DNA from: Salinicola lusitanus
Lineage (GTDB): Bacteria > Pseudomonadota > Gammaproteobacteria > Pseudomonadales > Halomonadaceae
Assembly (NCBI RefSeq): GCF_003206045.1
Contig: NZ_PZJM01000008.1
Coordinates: 1-64,000 of the forward strand
Reading direction: 5' to 3'
DNA length: 64,000 bases
The position numbers and the translations under genes are program-made. The first letter of the stretch is position 1. The number at the start of each line of letters is the position of its first letter. Under the pieces are notes generated by a model, which worked only from the letters and a program-made list of their open reading frames with translations, searched no databases and was not told the origin of the DNA. Positions 1-8,945 of the stretch are shown here, in pieces.

Positions 1-211
1 GCCGCGTTGGCAAGCCCTCGAGTCAAAAAAACTGAAATCGATGACGTCCGACAGCGGAGGTGCGATACATCCCAGGACAATCCGGGCCGATTGTCAGCGT
101 CGTCCCTGGCATGGCAGCGCACCATTGAAGCCTGGCCGCTTCATACTTTGGTCCGAATCGAGGCCCGACAACCGCTACCACCGCAGGCAGCGCTTTGAGC
201 AGTGCCAGAAC

Positions 212-226
212 ATTGGTAAAACCAAT
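212..226 (+). promoter_or_regulatory. PdhR/LldR-type operator
   Basis: ATTGGTAAAACCAAT is a perfect inverted repeat (6-bp arms, 3-bp spacer). It lies 30 bp upstream of the regulator start at 257. It matches the ATTGGTnnnACCAAT pattern known for PdhR and the closely similar Pseudomonas LldR site, so autoregulation is likely. The remainder of bases 1-256 holds no gene I can support. Confidence 0.75.
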
Positions 227-256
227 GACTGCAATCGTTATCGGGAGCTTCATCGC

Positions 257-1045
257 GTGAACTACCCCACCGTCAGGCAGCCTCGTCTTGCCGATGTCAT
301 CACCGAACGCCTCGAGACGATGATCCTCGAGGGCAGCCTCAAACCGGGCCACCGCCTGCCGGCCGAAAGGCAACTGGCCGAACGCTTTGGCGTGTCACGC
401 CCCTCGCTACGTGAAGCCATTCAAAAGCTGGCCGCTCGAGGCCTGCTGATCAGCCGGCAAGGTGGTGGCACCTACGTCAGTGAGCGTCTCGCCGCCAGCT
501 ACGGCGACCCCATGCTGGAGATGCTGTCGCGTCACGACGAGTTTCACCTGGATGTGCTGGAGTTCCGCGATGCAATGGAGGGGATCACGGCCTACCACGC
601 GGCGATGCGGGCAACCCCGGCCGACAAGGAGATGCTGCAGCAACGGTTCGAGGCGCTGGACAGAAGTTATCGGGATCCCGTTCAACAGGGCGACCCACTA
701 CGCGAGGCCAAGGCCGATGCCGCCTTTCATCTCGCCATTGCCGAGGCCGCCCACAATGTCCTGATGCTGCATACCATTCGCGGCCTCTTCCATTTGCTGG
801 AGAAGAGTATCGTCGGCAACCTGGCACATCTGTTCGAGCGCCCCAATGCCCGCCAGCGTCTGATGGCACAGCACCGTGCGCTGCTCGAGGCGATTCAGGA
901 AGGGAGAGCCGAGGATGCTCGCACGTTGGCCCACGAGCATCTCGACTACGTCAAGGCGGGGCTGATCGACATGCAGCGTGCCGAATCGAGGGCCCGGCGC
1001 GCCGAGAGGCGCTCGCAGCTGCTGAGCGACCGCCTCGAGCCCTGA
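257..1045 (+). CDS. GntR-family (FadR/FCD) regulator, PdhR/LldR type
   Basis: A 262-aa transcriptional regulator with an N-terminal GntR winged helix (about residues 5-75, including RLPAERQLAERFGVSRPSLR) and a C-terminal FCD effector domain containing FHLAIAEAAHNV. The family senses pyruvate (PdhR) or lactate (LldR) and controls the corresponding oxidation genes. The sequence shares features of both: the N-terminus reads like PdhR, while the segment YHAAMRATPADKE is LldR-like. The GTG start at 257 is chosen because GGGAG lies 9 bases upstream and the protein then matches the usual 250-260 aa; an open frame extends further upstream but looks non-coding. A PdhR/LldR box precedes it. The controlled pyruvate or lactate genes are not in the window and may lie to the left. 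Confidence 0.85.
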   Translation: MNYPTVRQPRLADVITERLETMILEGSLKPGHRLPAERQLAERFGVSRPSLREAIQKLAARGLLISRQGGGTYVSERLAASYGDPMLEMLSRHDEFHLDVLEFRDAMEGITAYHAAMRATPADKEMLQQRFEALDRSYRDPVQQGDPLREAKADAAFHLAIAEAAHNVLMLHTIRGLFHLLEKSIVGNLAHLFERPNARQRLMAQHRALLEAIQEGRAEDARTLAHEHLDYVKAGLIDMQRAESRARRAERRSQLLSDRLEP

Positions 1046-1061
1046 GTGCGCCAGCCTCCGA

Positions 1062-1595
1062 TCATTCTCCGCTCAGGTGCTGGTCCTTCAGCTTGACGTA
1101 ATTTCCCGCGGAGTAACTGAAAAACGTCCGCTCGGCGGCCTTGAGCTCGCGTAGCGGCTTGGCCGGGTTACCGGCGTAGACATGACCGCTCTCCAGCACT
1201 TTGCCCGGCGGAACCATGGCGCCCGCGGCGACGATCACCTCATCTTCGATCACGACCCCGTCCAGCACCACGGCGCCCATCCCGATGAGAACCCGATCTC
1301 CGATCCGGCAGCCGTGCAGCGTGGCCTGGTGGCCGATCGTGACCTCGTCCCCGATGATCAAGGGATGGCCGCCGGGGTTGTAGTCGCTTGCGTGGGTACA
1401 ATGCAGCACGCAGCCATCCTGCACACTGGTGCGCGCGCCGATGCGAATGCGATGGACATCACCCCGAATGACCGCCATCGGCCATACCGAGCAGTCGTCA
1501 CCCAGCGCCACGTCCCCCAGCACGACGCTGGTATCATCGATGAACACTCGTTGACCGAGGCTGGGCGTCACACCCTGAAATGTTCGAATTGCCAT
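1062..1595 (-). CDS. gamma-class carbonic anhydrase-like protein (YrdA/PaaY family)
   Basis: A 177-aa left-handed beta-helix protein made of hexapeptide repeats (for example GDDCSVWPMAVIRGDV, IIGDEVTIGHQATLHGC). The three metal-ligand histidines expected for gamma-carbonic anhydrases appear to be present (H in the VLHCTH, IGHQ and LHGC stretches). Members bind Zn or Fe and are cytosolic trimers; many have weak or unproven anhydrase activity. The start at 1595 gives the family's MAIRTFQG-like N-terminus and has AGGAG nine bases upstream; the longer frame to 1643 has no support. It lies 51 bases downstream of the NSS transporter gene on the same strand and converges on the regulator gene, from which it is 16 bases away. 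Confidence 0.85.
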   Translation of the reverse strand: MAIRTFQGVTPSLGQRVFIDDTSVVLGDVALGDDCSVWPMAVIRGDVHRIRIGARTSVQDGCVLHCTHASDYNPGGHPLIIGDEVTIGHQATLHGCRIGDRVLIGMGAVVLDGVVIEDEVIVAAGAMVPPGKVLESGHVYAGNPAKPLRELKAAERTFFSYSAGNYVKLKDQHLSGE

Positions 1596-1646
1596 GAGTT
1601 CTACTCCTGTCGCTATCCAGAATCGGCTTGTCCCTCGCAGCACGGC

Positions 1647-2990
1647 CTAGAGAAGGCTGGACGCCAGCACCACAACCGTCAGCGGGATCGACACGTAACG
1701 CACCAGCCATTGCCATAGTCGGAAACTGCCGGCCCCGACGCCCAGCGCCGCCACGGCGGCCTCCCTCGACATCACCCAGGCCGCGAAGATGGCGATCAGC
1801 AGACCACCGACCGGCAGGAATATATCGGGCGGAATGGTCGACACCAGCGTGAAGAAGTTCATCTCGCCGACCCAGTGCACGTCTGCCAGGGTGGAGAACG
1901 AGAGCACCGACAACAGCCCCACCAGCCACACCAGCGACCCGATCAGAATAGCAGCGCGGCTGCGACGCCACCCGGAACCGACCAGCATCGACACCATCGG
2001 CTCGGCGAGATTGATCGATGACGTCCAGGTCGCCACCAGCAGCAGCAGAAAGAAGGCACCGAGCCAGACCTGTCCGCCCGGCAAATCGCTGAAGGCGATC
2101 GGCAGCGTGACGAACATCAGCCCGGGCCCTTCGCTGGGATCGAGACCATGGGTGAAGACCACGGAGAAGATGGCGATACCGGAGAGCAGCGCCACCGTGA
2201 TGTCGAGCAGAGCCACGGCGAAGACGGCCTTGGGCAAGCTCTGCTCCTCGGGCATGTAGGCGCCATAGGCCATCAGGGCACACGCCCCCACCGCCAGAGT
2301 AAAGAAGGCGTGTCCCATGGCATTGAGCACGACGCTCCAGGTAATGGCAGCGACGTTCGGCGTGAACAGCCAGTGCATGGCGGCCCCGAAGCCCGGCGTG
2401 GTCACGGCGTAGCCCGCGAGAACGATCAGGATCCCGTAAAGCAGCGGCATCATCACGTTGTTGAGCTTTTCGATCCCGTTGACGATACCGGCCGCCACCA
2501 CTGACATGGTCAGCAGCATGAAAAGGGTATGGTTGAAGGTCATGCGCAACGGGTCTGCCAGGAAGGCATTGAAGCTCGCACCGACCTGCTGAGGAGAAAG
2601 ACCGACGAAGTTGCCATTCACGGCACTGACCAGATACTCGATCGACCAGCCGGAGACCACCGAGTAGAACGACAGGATGAAGAAGACCGTGATCGCGCCG
2701 AACAGCCCCAGCCATTTCCAGTGACGACTGACATCGGCCTCATCGGCCAGGAACGCCAGCGCCTGCATCGGGCTGCGCCGACCGGCGCGACCGATCATGA
2801 TCTCGGCCATCATCATCGGCAGCCCCAGCAGCAGTACGAAGACGATGTAGAGCAGCAGGAACGCCGAGCCGCCGTTCTCGCCCGTCATGTAGGGGAAGCG
2901 CCAGATGTTGCCCAGCCCCACGGCGGCGCCGGTGACCGCCAGGATGAAGGCACGGCGGGACTGCCAGCGCTCCAGAGTTTCACTCATCAT
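1647..2990 (-). CDS. sodium-dependent transporter, NSS (SNF) family
   Basis: A 447-aa inner-membrane symporter with about 11-12 hydrophobic segments. The first helix carries the family signature GLGNIWRFPY, which forms part of the Na+ and substrate site in LeuT-type proteins. NSS proteins import amino acids or related compounds using the sodium gradient, which suits a halophile; the substrate cannot be read from sequence. The start is the first of two consecutive ATGs, preceded by AAAGG at a good distance. The length is typical for bacterial NSS members. Confidence 0.9.
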   Translation of the reverse strand: MMSETLERWQSRRAFILAVTGAAVGLGNIWRFPYMTGENGGSAFLLLYIVFVLLLGLPMMMAEIMIGRAGRRSPMQALAFLADEADVSRHWKWLGLFGAITVFFILSFYSVVSGWSIEYLVSAVNGNFVGLSPQQVGASFNAFLADPLRMTFNHTLFMLLTMSVVAAGIVNGIEKLNNVMMPLLYGILIVLAGYAVTTPGFGAAMHWLFTPNVAAITWSVVLNAMGHAFFTLAVGACALMAYGAYMPEEQSLPKAVFAVALLDITVALLSGIAIFSVVFTHGLDPSEGPGLMFVTLPIAFSDLPGGQVWLGAFFLLLLVATWTSSINLAEPMVSMLVGSGWRRSRAAILIGSLVWLVGLLSVLSFSTLADVHWVGEMNFFTLVSTIPPDIFLPVGGLLIAIFAAWVMSREAAVAALGVGAGSFRLWQWLVRYVSIPLTVVVLASSLL

Positions 2991-3206
2991 TCGGGACCTT
3001 TAGCGAACGGATTGCGGCCGCGGACGACCCACCCGGGACAGGCGGGGCTGGCGCGAAAACGCGAAGAGCCTATCAGCACCGGGGCGGCTCGCCAATCTGG
3101 CCCGGGCCAGCGTCCAACAGCGGGCGCTGCCAACTGGAGCCCGGATTGAAAGCTGCCTCGGCTTCCCCCATATAGAATGACACTGATTCCATCGTCCGAG
3201 GTGACC

Positions 3207-5258
3207 ATGTCGAATAACCCGCTGCTCGAGCATCATACCCTGCCACCGTTCGAGGCGATCCGTCCCGAACACGTCGTACCGGCCATCGAAAAGATCATTG
3301 CCGACAACCGGCAGGCCACCGAGACCCTGGCCCGGCAGCAGGACGTGAGCTGGCAGACCCTGGCCGCGCCGCTGGAATCGCTCGACGACCGCCTGTCCCA
3401 GGCGTGGTCGCCGGTGTCCCATCTCAATTCGACGATGAACAGCGACGCGCTGCGCGATGCCTATCAGCAGTGCCTGGCCATGCTTTCCGAGTACGGTACC
3501 TGGGTCGGCCAGCACACCGCGCTTTTCCAGGCATTCGAACGTCTGCGGCAGAGCGACGAGTTCGCCTCACTCGAGACCGCGCAGCGCAAGGCGATCGACA
3601 ACACCCTGCGCAACTTTCGCCTCGCCGGCGTCGATCTGCCAGCCGAGGACAAGAAACGCTACGGCGAAATCCAGGCTCGCCTATCGGAACTCGGCAACAC
3701 CTTCTCCAACCAGTTGCTGGATGCGACCCAATCCTGGCATCTCGATCTTGCCGACGCCGACCGCCTGGGCGGCCTGCCCGAGAGCGCCCTGGAGACATTG
3801 AAGGCCAATGCCGAAGCCAAGGGCGTTACCGGTTATCGGATCACCCTGGACGTCCCCAGCTTCCTGCCGGTCATGACCTTCGCCGAAGATCGCGAACTGC
3901 GCCGCGAGGTCTACACCGCCTATGTCACGCGGGCTTCCGACCAGGGCCCCAAGGCCGGCGAAAACGACAATGCACCGGTGATAGAGGAGACGCTGCGGCT
4001 GCGTCAGGAGCTGGCCCGTCTGCTCGGTTTCGACACCTATGCCGACTACTCGCTGGCCACCAAGATGGCCGAAACGCCCGAACAGGTGCTCGGCTTCCTC
4101 GACGACCTCGCCGAGCGCGCACACCCGCAGGCGCAGCGCGAATTCAACGAGCTCGAAGCCTTCGCCAAGGAGACCCTCGGCCTCGATGCGTTGAAACCGT
4201 GGGACACCGGCTTCGCCAGCGAGAAGCTGCGCCAGGCGCGCTACGATATCTCGCAGGAGCAGTTGCGGCCCTACTTCCCGGCGCCGCGCGCCATCGAGGG
4301 CCTATTCCGCGTCACCAACAAGCTCTACGGCATCCGCATGGCGGAGAACCCGGAAGCGCCCTGCTATCACCCGGACGTCAAATACTTCGACGTGCTCGAT
4401 GGCGATCGCCCCATCGCCGGCTTCTATCTGGACCTGTACGCCCGAGAAGGCAAGCGTGGCGGCGCCTGGATGGACGTCTGCCGCACGCGTCTCCAGCGCG
4501 AGAATGGCGAACTGCAGCTGCCGGTGGCCTATCTCACCTGCAACTTCACGCCCCCGGTGGCAGGCAAGCCGGCACTGCTGACCCACGAGGAGGTGCTGAC
4601 GCTGTTCCACGAGTTCGGCCATGGCCTGCACCACATGCTGACGCAGCAGACGGTCGCCGACGTTTCCGGCATCAGCGGCGTCGCCTGGGATGCCGTCGAG
4701 CTACCGAGCCAGTTCATGGAGAATTTCTGCTGGGAGCGCGAGGGCCTCGACCTGATCGCCGGCCACGTCGACACCGGCGACAAATTGCCGGACGAGCTGC
4801 TGGACAAGCTGCAGGCTGCGCGCAATTTCCAGTCGGCGATGCAGATGATGCGCCAGCTCGAGTTCTCGCTGTTCGACTTCCGTCTCCATCACGAACTCGA
4901 GAAACCGAGCGCCAGTGACGTCCAGCGTCTGCTCGATGACGTGAGAGCCAAGGTCTCGGTCGTGCCGACCGTCGACTTCAATCGCTTCCAGAACGGTTTC
5001 GCCCATATCTTCGCTGGTGGCTACGCTGCCGGTTACTACAGCTACAAATGGGCCGAGGTGCTGTCGGCGGATGCCTACAGCGCCTTCGAGGAAGCCGGGA
5101 TTTTCGATCCCGAGACCGGCCGACGCTTCCGCGAAGCGATTCTCGAACAGGGTGGCTCACGGGAAGCGGCAGAGCTGTTCGAAGCCTTCCGTGGCCGTGA
5201 ACCGAGCATCGATGCGCTACTGCGCCACTCCGGTATCGACGCCAAGAACGCTGCCTGA
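3207..5258 (+). CDS. prlC: oligopeptidase A (M3 family)
   Basis: A 683-aa cytosolic zinc metallopeptidase that degrades short peptides, including cleaved signal peptides. The zinc motif HEFGH starts at residue 468 (FHEFGHGLHHM), essentially where E. coli PrlC has it, with a downstream Glu-containing helix (SQFMENFCWE). The length matches PrlC (680 aa). The ATG at 3207 gives MSNNPLLEHH, as in relatives; the extra ten residues from 3177 are rejected. The gene is followed after about 75 bases by a YheV-like gene. Confidence 0.96.
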   Translation: MSNNPLLEHHTLPPFEAIRPEHVVPAIEKIIADNRQATETLARQQDVSWQTLAAPLESLDDRLSQAWSPVSHLNSTMNSDALRDAYQQCLAMLSEYGTWVGQHTALFQAFERLRQSDEFASLETAQRKAIDNTLRNFRLAGVDLPAEDKKRYGEIQARLSELGNTFSNQLLDATQSWHLDLADADRLGGLPESALETLKANAEAKGVTGYRITLDVPSFLPVMTFAEDRELRREVYTAYVTRASDQGPKAGENDNAPVIEETLRLRQELARLLGFDTYADYSLATKMAETPEQVLGFLDDLAERAHPQAQREFNELEAFAKETLGLDALKPWDTGFASEKLRQARYDISQEQLRPYFPAPRAIEGLFRVTNKLYGIRMAENPEAPCYHPDVKYFDVLDGDRPIAGFYLDLYAREGKRGGAWMDVCRTRLQRENGELQLPVAYLTCNFTPPVAGKPALLTHEEVLTLFHEFGHGLHHMLTQQTVADVSGISGVAWDAVELPSQFMENFCWEREGLDLIAGHVDTGDKLPDELLDKLQAARNFQSAMQMMRQLEFSLFDFRLHHELEKPSASDVQRLLDDVRAKVSVVPTVDFNRFQNGFAHIFAGGYAAGYYSYKWAEVLSADAYSAFEEAGIFDPETGRRFREAILEQGGSREAAELFEAFRGREPSIDALLRHSGIDAKNAA

Positions 5259-5289
5259 TCCTGGGCGGTGTCTGATCCCACAGTGAACC

Positions 5290-5315
5290 GGGCGGGCGCC
5301 AGTCAGCGCCCGCCC
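5290..5315 (+). other. GC-rich hairpin between prlC and yheV
   Basis: GGGCGGGCGC pairs perfectly with GCGCCCGCCC around a 6-nt loop, and flanking CAGTG/CACTG can extend the stem. There is no U-run, so a standard intrinsic terminator is unlikely. It may modulate read-through from prlC into the next gene or stabilise the prlC 3' end. Confidence 0.5.
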
Positions 5316-5334
5316 ACTGCTTTCGAGGTAATGC

Positions 5335-5592
5335 ATGTCCCAGACGCCGAAACGCTTCATTGCCGGCGCAATCTGCCCTCGCTGTGCCGCCATGGACCGC
5401 ATACGTTCGTGGGAGCAGAACGGCATTCGCTACCGCGACTGCGTCAGTTGCGACTTCTTCGAGCAATTACCGATCGAGGACGACACGCCGCAGGAAATTC
5501 CGACTCGCGTCAATCAACCGCGTGACAAACAGCGGCCAGCCAGCGACGAGGTCCGCCCGGTGCGGATCATCGACCCCGGCAAACTGCATTGA
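5335..5592 (+). CDS. yheV: YheV-like putative zinc-ribbon protein
   Basis: An 85-aa protein with two CxxC pairs (CPRC at about residue 14 and CVSC at about residue 36) forming a probable zinc ribbon. The N-terminus KRFIAGAICPRC matches the YheV family (DUF2387), small gammaproteobacterial proteins of unknown function. The C-terminal third is charged and probably disordered. The start at 5335 follows GAGG. It lies directly downstream of prlC. Confidence 0.85.
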   Translation: MSQTPKRFIAGAICPRCAAMDRIRSWEQNGIRYRDCVSCDFFEQLPIEDDTPQEIPTRVNQPRDKQRPASDEVRPVRIIDPGKLH

Positions 5593-5610
5593 CGCCACCG
5601 GCGGCAGTCG

Positions 5611-6273
5611 TCACTGCGCGACAGCGCGCTGAACCAGACGGGCAAGGTCGTCATCCTGCCAGTCCGGCACGTCGCCGAGCTGCGGATCCATTGCCTTGCC
5701 CGGCCGTGCGATGAACCCGGTTCGCAGCCCGGCCGCGTTGGCACCGATCAAATCCCAGCCGTGAGCGGCGATCATGATCAGCTCGGCAGTGGCGACGCCC
5801 CAGTGGCTCGCCGCATGCCGATAAGGCTCTGGAGACGGCTTGTATCGCCCCACGCTCTCGACACTTAGAATGGCATCGAAATAACCGCTCAGTCCGGCGT
5901 TGTCGAGCTGCCGATGCGCTGCCTTCAGCGCGCTATTGGTCAGCGCCGTCAGCGTATGCCCCTGCTCGCGCAGCTGCGCCAGCGCCGCCGCCGAATCGGC
6001 GTGGGCCGGCAGCGAGAGAATCGCCTCGACCAGTGCCTGCTCGTCGCCTACAGCGATCGCGACGCCATGTTTGGCCCCGAGTTGGCGCAGCGCACTTCTG
6101 GCAATATCTGCAAAGGGCTCGAACTCCCCCACCAGGTTGGCCGTCATCCAGGTCTCCTGAAGCGTCAGGAACCATTCAGAGCGCGCAGCGTCGGTGCCGA
6201 ACCAGCGCTTGAACAGCGGATCGAGCGCCCCCGTGTCGAGCAGTGTTTCATTGACGTCGAATACCAGATGCAT
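5611..6273 (-). CDS. haloacid dehalogenase, type II (HAD superfamily)
   Basis: A 220-aa HAD hydrolase. The nucleophile motif is FDVNETLLD (Asp6); further HAD motifs are LTALTNSA (Ser/Thr motif) and YKPSPEPY (Lys motif), with IAAHGWDLIGANAAG as the acidic motif. This combination matches L-2-haloacid dehalogenases, which hydrolyse 2-haloalkanoates, although many such genes serve unknown phosphatase or dehalogenase roles. The start at 6273 has GGAG six bases upstream; an in-frame ATG four codons earlier (6285) is less well placed. It converges on yheV with an 18-base gap. Confidence 0.85.
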   Translation of the reverse strand: MHLVFDVNETLLDTGALDPLFKRWFGTDAARSEWFLTLQETWMTANLVGEFEPFADIARSALRQLGAKHGVAIAVGDEQALVEAILSLPAHADSAAALAQLREQGHTLTALTNSALKAAHRQLDNAGLSGYFDAILSVESVGRYKPSPEPYRHAASHWGVATAELIMIAAHGWDLIGANAAGLRTGFIARPGKAMDPQLGDVPDWQDDDLARLVQRAVAQ

Positions 6274-6401
6274 CGTGGACTCCATGCCATCATTGGGGCT
6301 GATGATTCAGATCGGATGGGAAAAACGTAGCGAGGGATAACGCCTAACGCTCGCAAGGTTCTCGAGTCGTCGCCATCGATTGGCGGCCCCGCACCAGCGC
6401 C

Positions 6402-7073
6402 TCAGTGCCACAGCGCCACACCCTGCATCACCAGCTGCCGCAGTACCGAGAAGGACGGTAGCCAGCTCAACAGGTGCGCCGATATCAGCGCCAGCATCAG
6501 CGCACTGCCCGGAGACTGCCAGCTGAACGGCTTGAGGGCCGTGCCGAACGAACGCTTGAAGCGCGCCCCGGTGAGATCGACGCTGTACAGCTCGTCCAGC
6601 GTCAGATGGATGACGAAGCCCAGTGTCATCGCCAACCCGTGGATCCAGGCCAGGCGTTCAGGCTGACCCAGCAGGGAGAAGCTGATCGCTGCCGTCGACA
6701 GCCCGCTGATCGACGCTGCCAGCAGCGAATGCCACAACCCGCGGTGAACCGTGAAGCGTGCGAAGATCGCACCGGCCAGGTAGCGCACGCCGAGATAGAT
6801 ACCGCCGCAGGCCGCAAACAGATAGGCCGGCGTGACTCGATGCTGCAGGACCAGCACTGCCAGCACCACCGCGACGACGGCCAGGATATTGAAGATCAGA
6901 CGAATGGCCTGGGACTGATCGGCATCGATATCCGGAAGAATCCCGCCGAACGCCACCAGCATCGCGACCGCCAGCGACTGCCAGCCGCTCCACTGCCCCG
7001 CCTGCCATCCGGCCTGAGCGACCGCGACTCCCCCGACGGTCGCCACGCCGAGATGCGTTCGAAAGTTGGCCAT
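6402..7073 (-). CDS. YdjM-like membrane-bound metal-dependent hydrolase (DUF457)
   Basis: A 223-aa membrane protein with about five to six hydrophobic segments. The N-terminal MANFRTHLGVA, the GGILPDIDAD motif, the HRGLWHSL motif and a later HLTLDELYS resemble YdjM/DUF457 proteins, which carry conserved His/Asp residues typical of a metal site. E. coli YdjM is LexA-regulated; no LexA box is evident here. The start at 7073 is chosen because it gives the typical N-terminus, but the ribosome-binding site is weak and an ATG 21 codons upstream (7136) remains possible. Confidence 0.75.
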   Translation of the reverse strand: MANFRTHLGVATVGGVAVAQAGWQAGQWSGWQSLAVAMLVAFGGILPDIDADQSQAIRLIFNILAVVAVVLAVLVLQHRVTPAYLFAACGGIYLGVRYLAGAIFARFTVHRGLWHSLLAASISGLSTAAISFSLLGQPERLAWIHGLAMTLGFVIHLTLDELYSVDLTGARFKRSFGTALKPFSWQSPGSALMLALISAHLLSWLPSFSVLRQLVMQGVALWH

Positions 7074-7185
7074 TGGCCGGGCGCCCCACACTGGATAAAT
7101 GAACAGATTATGGCGCGCCAGCCAACCAGAAAACAATAGCTTAAGAAAACCGACTCAGGACGAACCGGCTTCGCAACGAAACGAA

Positions 7186-7210
7186 ACGGCTCCACCTTTG
7201 GTGGAGCCGT
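7186..7210 (-). terminator. intrinsic terminator of sodC
   Basis: ACGGCTCCAC and GTGGAGCCGT form a perfect 10-bp stem with a 5-nt loop, 25 bases past the sodC stop. On the minus strand it is followed by TTTCGTTTCG, a modest T-rich tail. Confidence 0.8.
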
Positions 7211-7235
7211 CGAGTTGCGTGCCGCTCAATGTTCG

Positions 7236-7769
7236 TTAGCTACCGTCGATGACGCCGCAGGCCACTCGGCTCCCGCCCCCACCCAACTTGGGCTCGTCGC
7301 TGTAGTTGTCGCCACCTTGGTGAATCATCAGTGAGTGACCGGCGAGATCGGCTTCGGTGAGTCGAGGCGCCAGCACTGGTGTCGTCGCTTTGCCGTCGTC
7401 CCCGACCGTGAGGGCCGGCAGATCGCCGAGATGGCCCTCGTCGCTGTAGGGCCCCTGGTGGGTGCCGGTCTCGTCAGGGTCGAAATGGCCCCCGGCAGCG
7501 CCACCGGGCGTGACTTCGCCATCGGTCTCGCTGGTCTCGCAACTGGCGTTGGTATGCAGGTGGAAACCGTGAAGTCCGGCCTTCAGCCCCGACAGGTCCG
7601 GCGTCAGCAACAGACCATAATCGGTGTCCTTGGCGACCACCGTACCGACGCTATCACCGACCCCGTCGGCGGACACCGCATGCATCTCCACCGTGGTTTC
7701 CGCCTGTGCCCACCCCGACAGGGCTAGCGCGACCCCCGCGGTCAGACCGATCAATCCATTGCGTTGCAT
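7236..7769 (-). CDS. sodC: superoxide dismutase [Cu-Zn]
   Basis: A 177-aa periplasmic Cu/Zn superoxide dismutase. Residues 1-23 form a signal peptide ending in AQA. Copper ligands are visible in GFHLH and in [11 protein letters not shown]; the zinc loop includes GGHFDP. The disulfide cysteines are in NASCETSE and SRVACGVI, matching the bacterial SodC fold. It removes superoxide in the periplasm. It is monocistronic with its own terminator. Confidence 0.95.
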   Translation of the reverse strand: MQRNGLIGLTAGVALALSGWAQAETTVEMHAVSADGVGDSVGTVVAKDTDYGLLLTPDLSGLKAGLHGFHLHTNASCETSETDGEVTPGGAAGGHFDPDETGTHQGPYSDEGHLGDLPALTVGDDGKATTPVLAPRLTEADLAGHSLMIHQGGDNYSDEPKLGGGGSRVACGVIDGS

Positions 7770-7899
7770 GGCGTTCTCCTCTGCGTGAGTGACGGGTCCC
7801 GATCGACGACTTGCTTGATCGGGACTGGTTTCAACGTAGCCAACCGGCGGCCCTAACGCGAACGGCCGGGTTTCGGCGAGGCGAACTCGGCGGCCAGAT

Positions 7900-8736
7900 T
7901 CAGCCCAGGTTGTCGAGCACCTTGAGCACCGGCGCGGATTGATTCAGCGTATAGAAATGCAGGCCAGGGGCCCCGCCCTCCAGTAACCGCCGGCACAACC
8001 TCGAGATCACCTCGGTACCGAAGGCCTGGATGCTGTCGCTGTCATCGCCGTAGGCCTCGAGCTGCTTGCGGATCCAGCGCGGGATGTCGGCGCCGCAGGT
8101 ATCGGAGAAACGAGCCAGCTTGGTGTAATTGGTGATCGGCATGATGCCGGGAATGATCGGCGTCTCCACCCCCATGGCGCGAACCCGGTCCACGAAGTGA
8201 AAATAGGCGTCGGCGGTGAAGAAGTACTGGGTGATCGCGAGATCCGCGCCCGCCTTGGCCTTGCGGGCGAAGTTTTCCAGGTCACGTTCGAAGCTGGCTG
8301 CCTGGGGATGAGCTTCCGGGTAGGCGGCCACCGCGATCTCGAAATGATCGCCGGTCTCGTCGCGAATGAACTCGACCAGCTCGTTGGCGTAACGCAATTC
8401 GCCTGCGCCCCCCATGCCAGATGGCAAGTCACCACGCAACGCCACCAGGCTATCCACGCCATCCTCCCGGTAGGTGTGCAGCAGATCACGCAGCGACGAC
8501 TTGTCGCTACCGACACAGGAGAGGTGTGGCGCCGTGGTGACGCCGCTGCGACGGACCGTCTTGACAGTGTCGAACGTGCGCGCCTGGGTGGAGCCACCGG
8601 CCCCATAGGTGACGGAGAAAAACCGCGGCTTGCGAGCAGCCAGCGCATCGCGGACCCCGCCGAGCTTCTCGCGCCCCGCGTCGGTATTGGGAGGGAAGAA
8701 TTCGAAACTGAACCCCAGTGGAGGCTGCGTGCTCAT
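7900..8736 (-). CDS. metF: 5,10-methylenetetrahydrofolate reductase
   Basis: A 278-aa FAD-dependent TIM-barrel enzyme that reduces 5,10-methylene-THF to 5-methyl-THF for methionine synthesis. Features include [10 protein letters not shown] at the N-terminus (Glu essential in the family), [10 protein letters not shown], the FAD-site region VALRGDLP, and ITQYFF. The start at 8736 gives the usual length and has GAGAG upstream; the frame continues 12 codons further without support. No SAH or SAM riboswitch was recognised upstream. metK lies 18 kb away, not adjacent. Confidence 0.95.
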   Translation of the reverse strand: MSTQPPLGFSFEFFPPNTDAGREKLGGVRDALAARKPRFFSVTYGAGGSTQARTFDTVKTVRRSGVTTAPHLSCVGSDKSSLRDLLHTYREDGVDSLVALRGDLPSGMGGAGELRYANELVEFIRDETGDHFEIAVAAYPEAHPQAASFERDLENFARKAKAGADLAITQYFFTADAYFHFVDRVRAMGVETPIIPGIMPITNYTKLARFSDTCGADIPRWIRKQLEAYGDDSDSIQAFGTEVISRLCRRLLEGGAPGLHFYTLNQSAPVLKVLDNLG

Positions 8737-8945
8737 GACAGTGCTCTCTTCGATGCGGGCCCGCGCGATCACACGCTGGGCGAGGTCTCGCTCTCGAGCG
8801 CCGATGTCCCGGTAGCGACGACCGACGATGGATTGACGACCGTATGATGGCGATTCTGCCTCTCCGGGGCGATCACGGCCAATGAAACCTTCCTGCCCTT
8901 CTCATGAACAAGGCTCATCACGAAGCGACATCCCGCGCGACGGGC

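Noticed and set aside
23-373. Minus-strand frame with a hydrophobic MKLPITIAVIGF-like segment opposite the first regulator's leader
   Set aside because: It overlaps the regulator start and operator and resembles no family; it is probably a chance frame in a GC-rich sequence.
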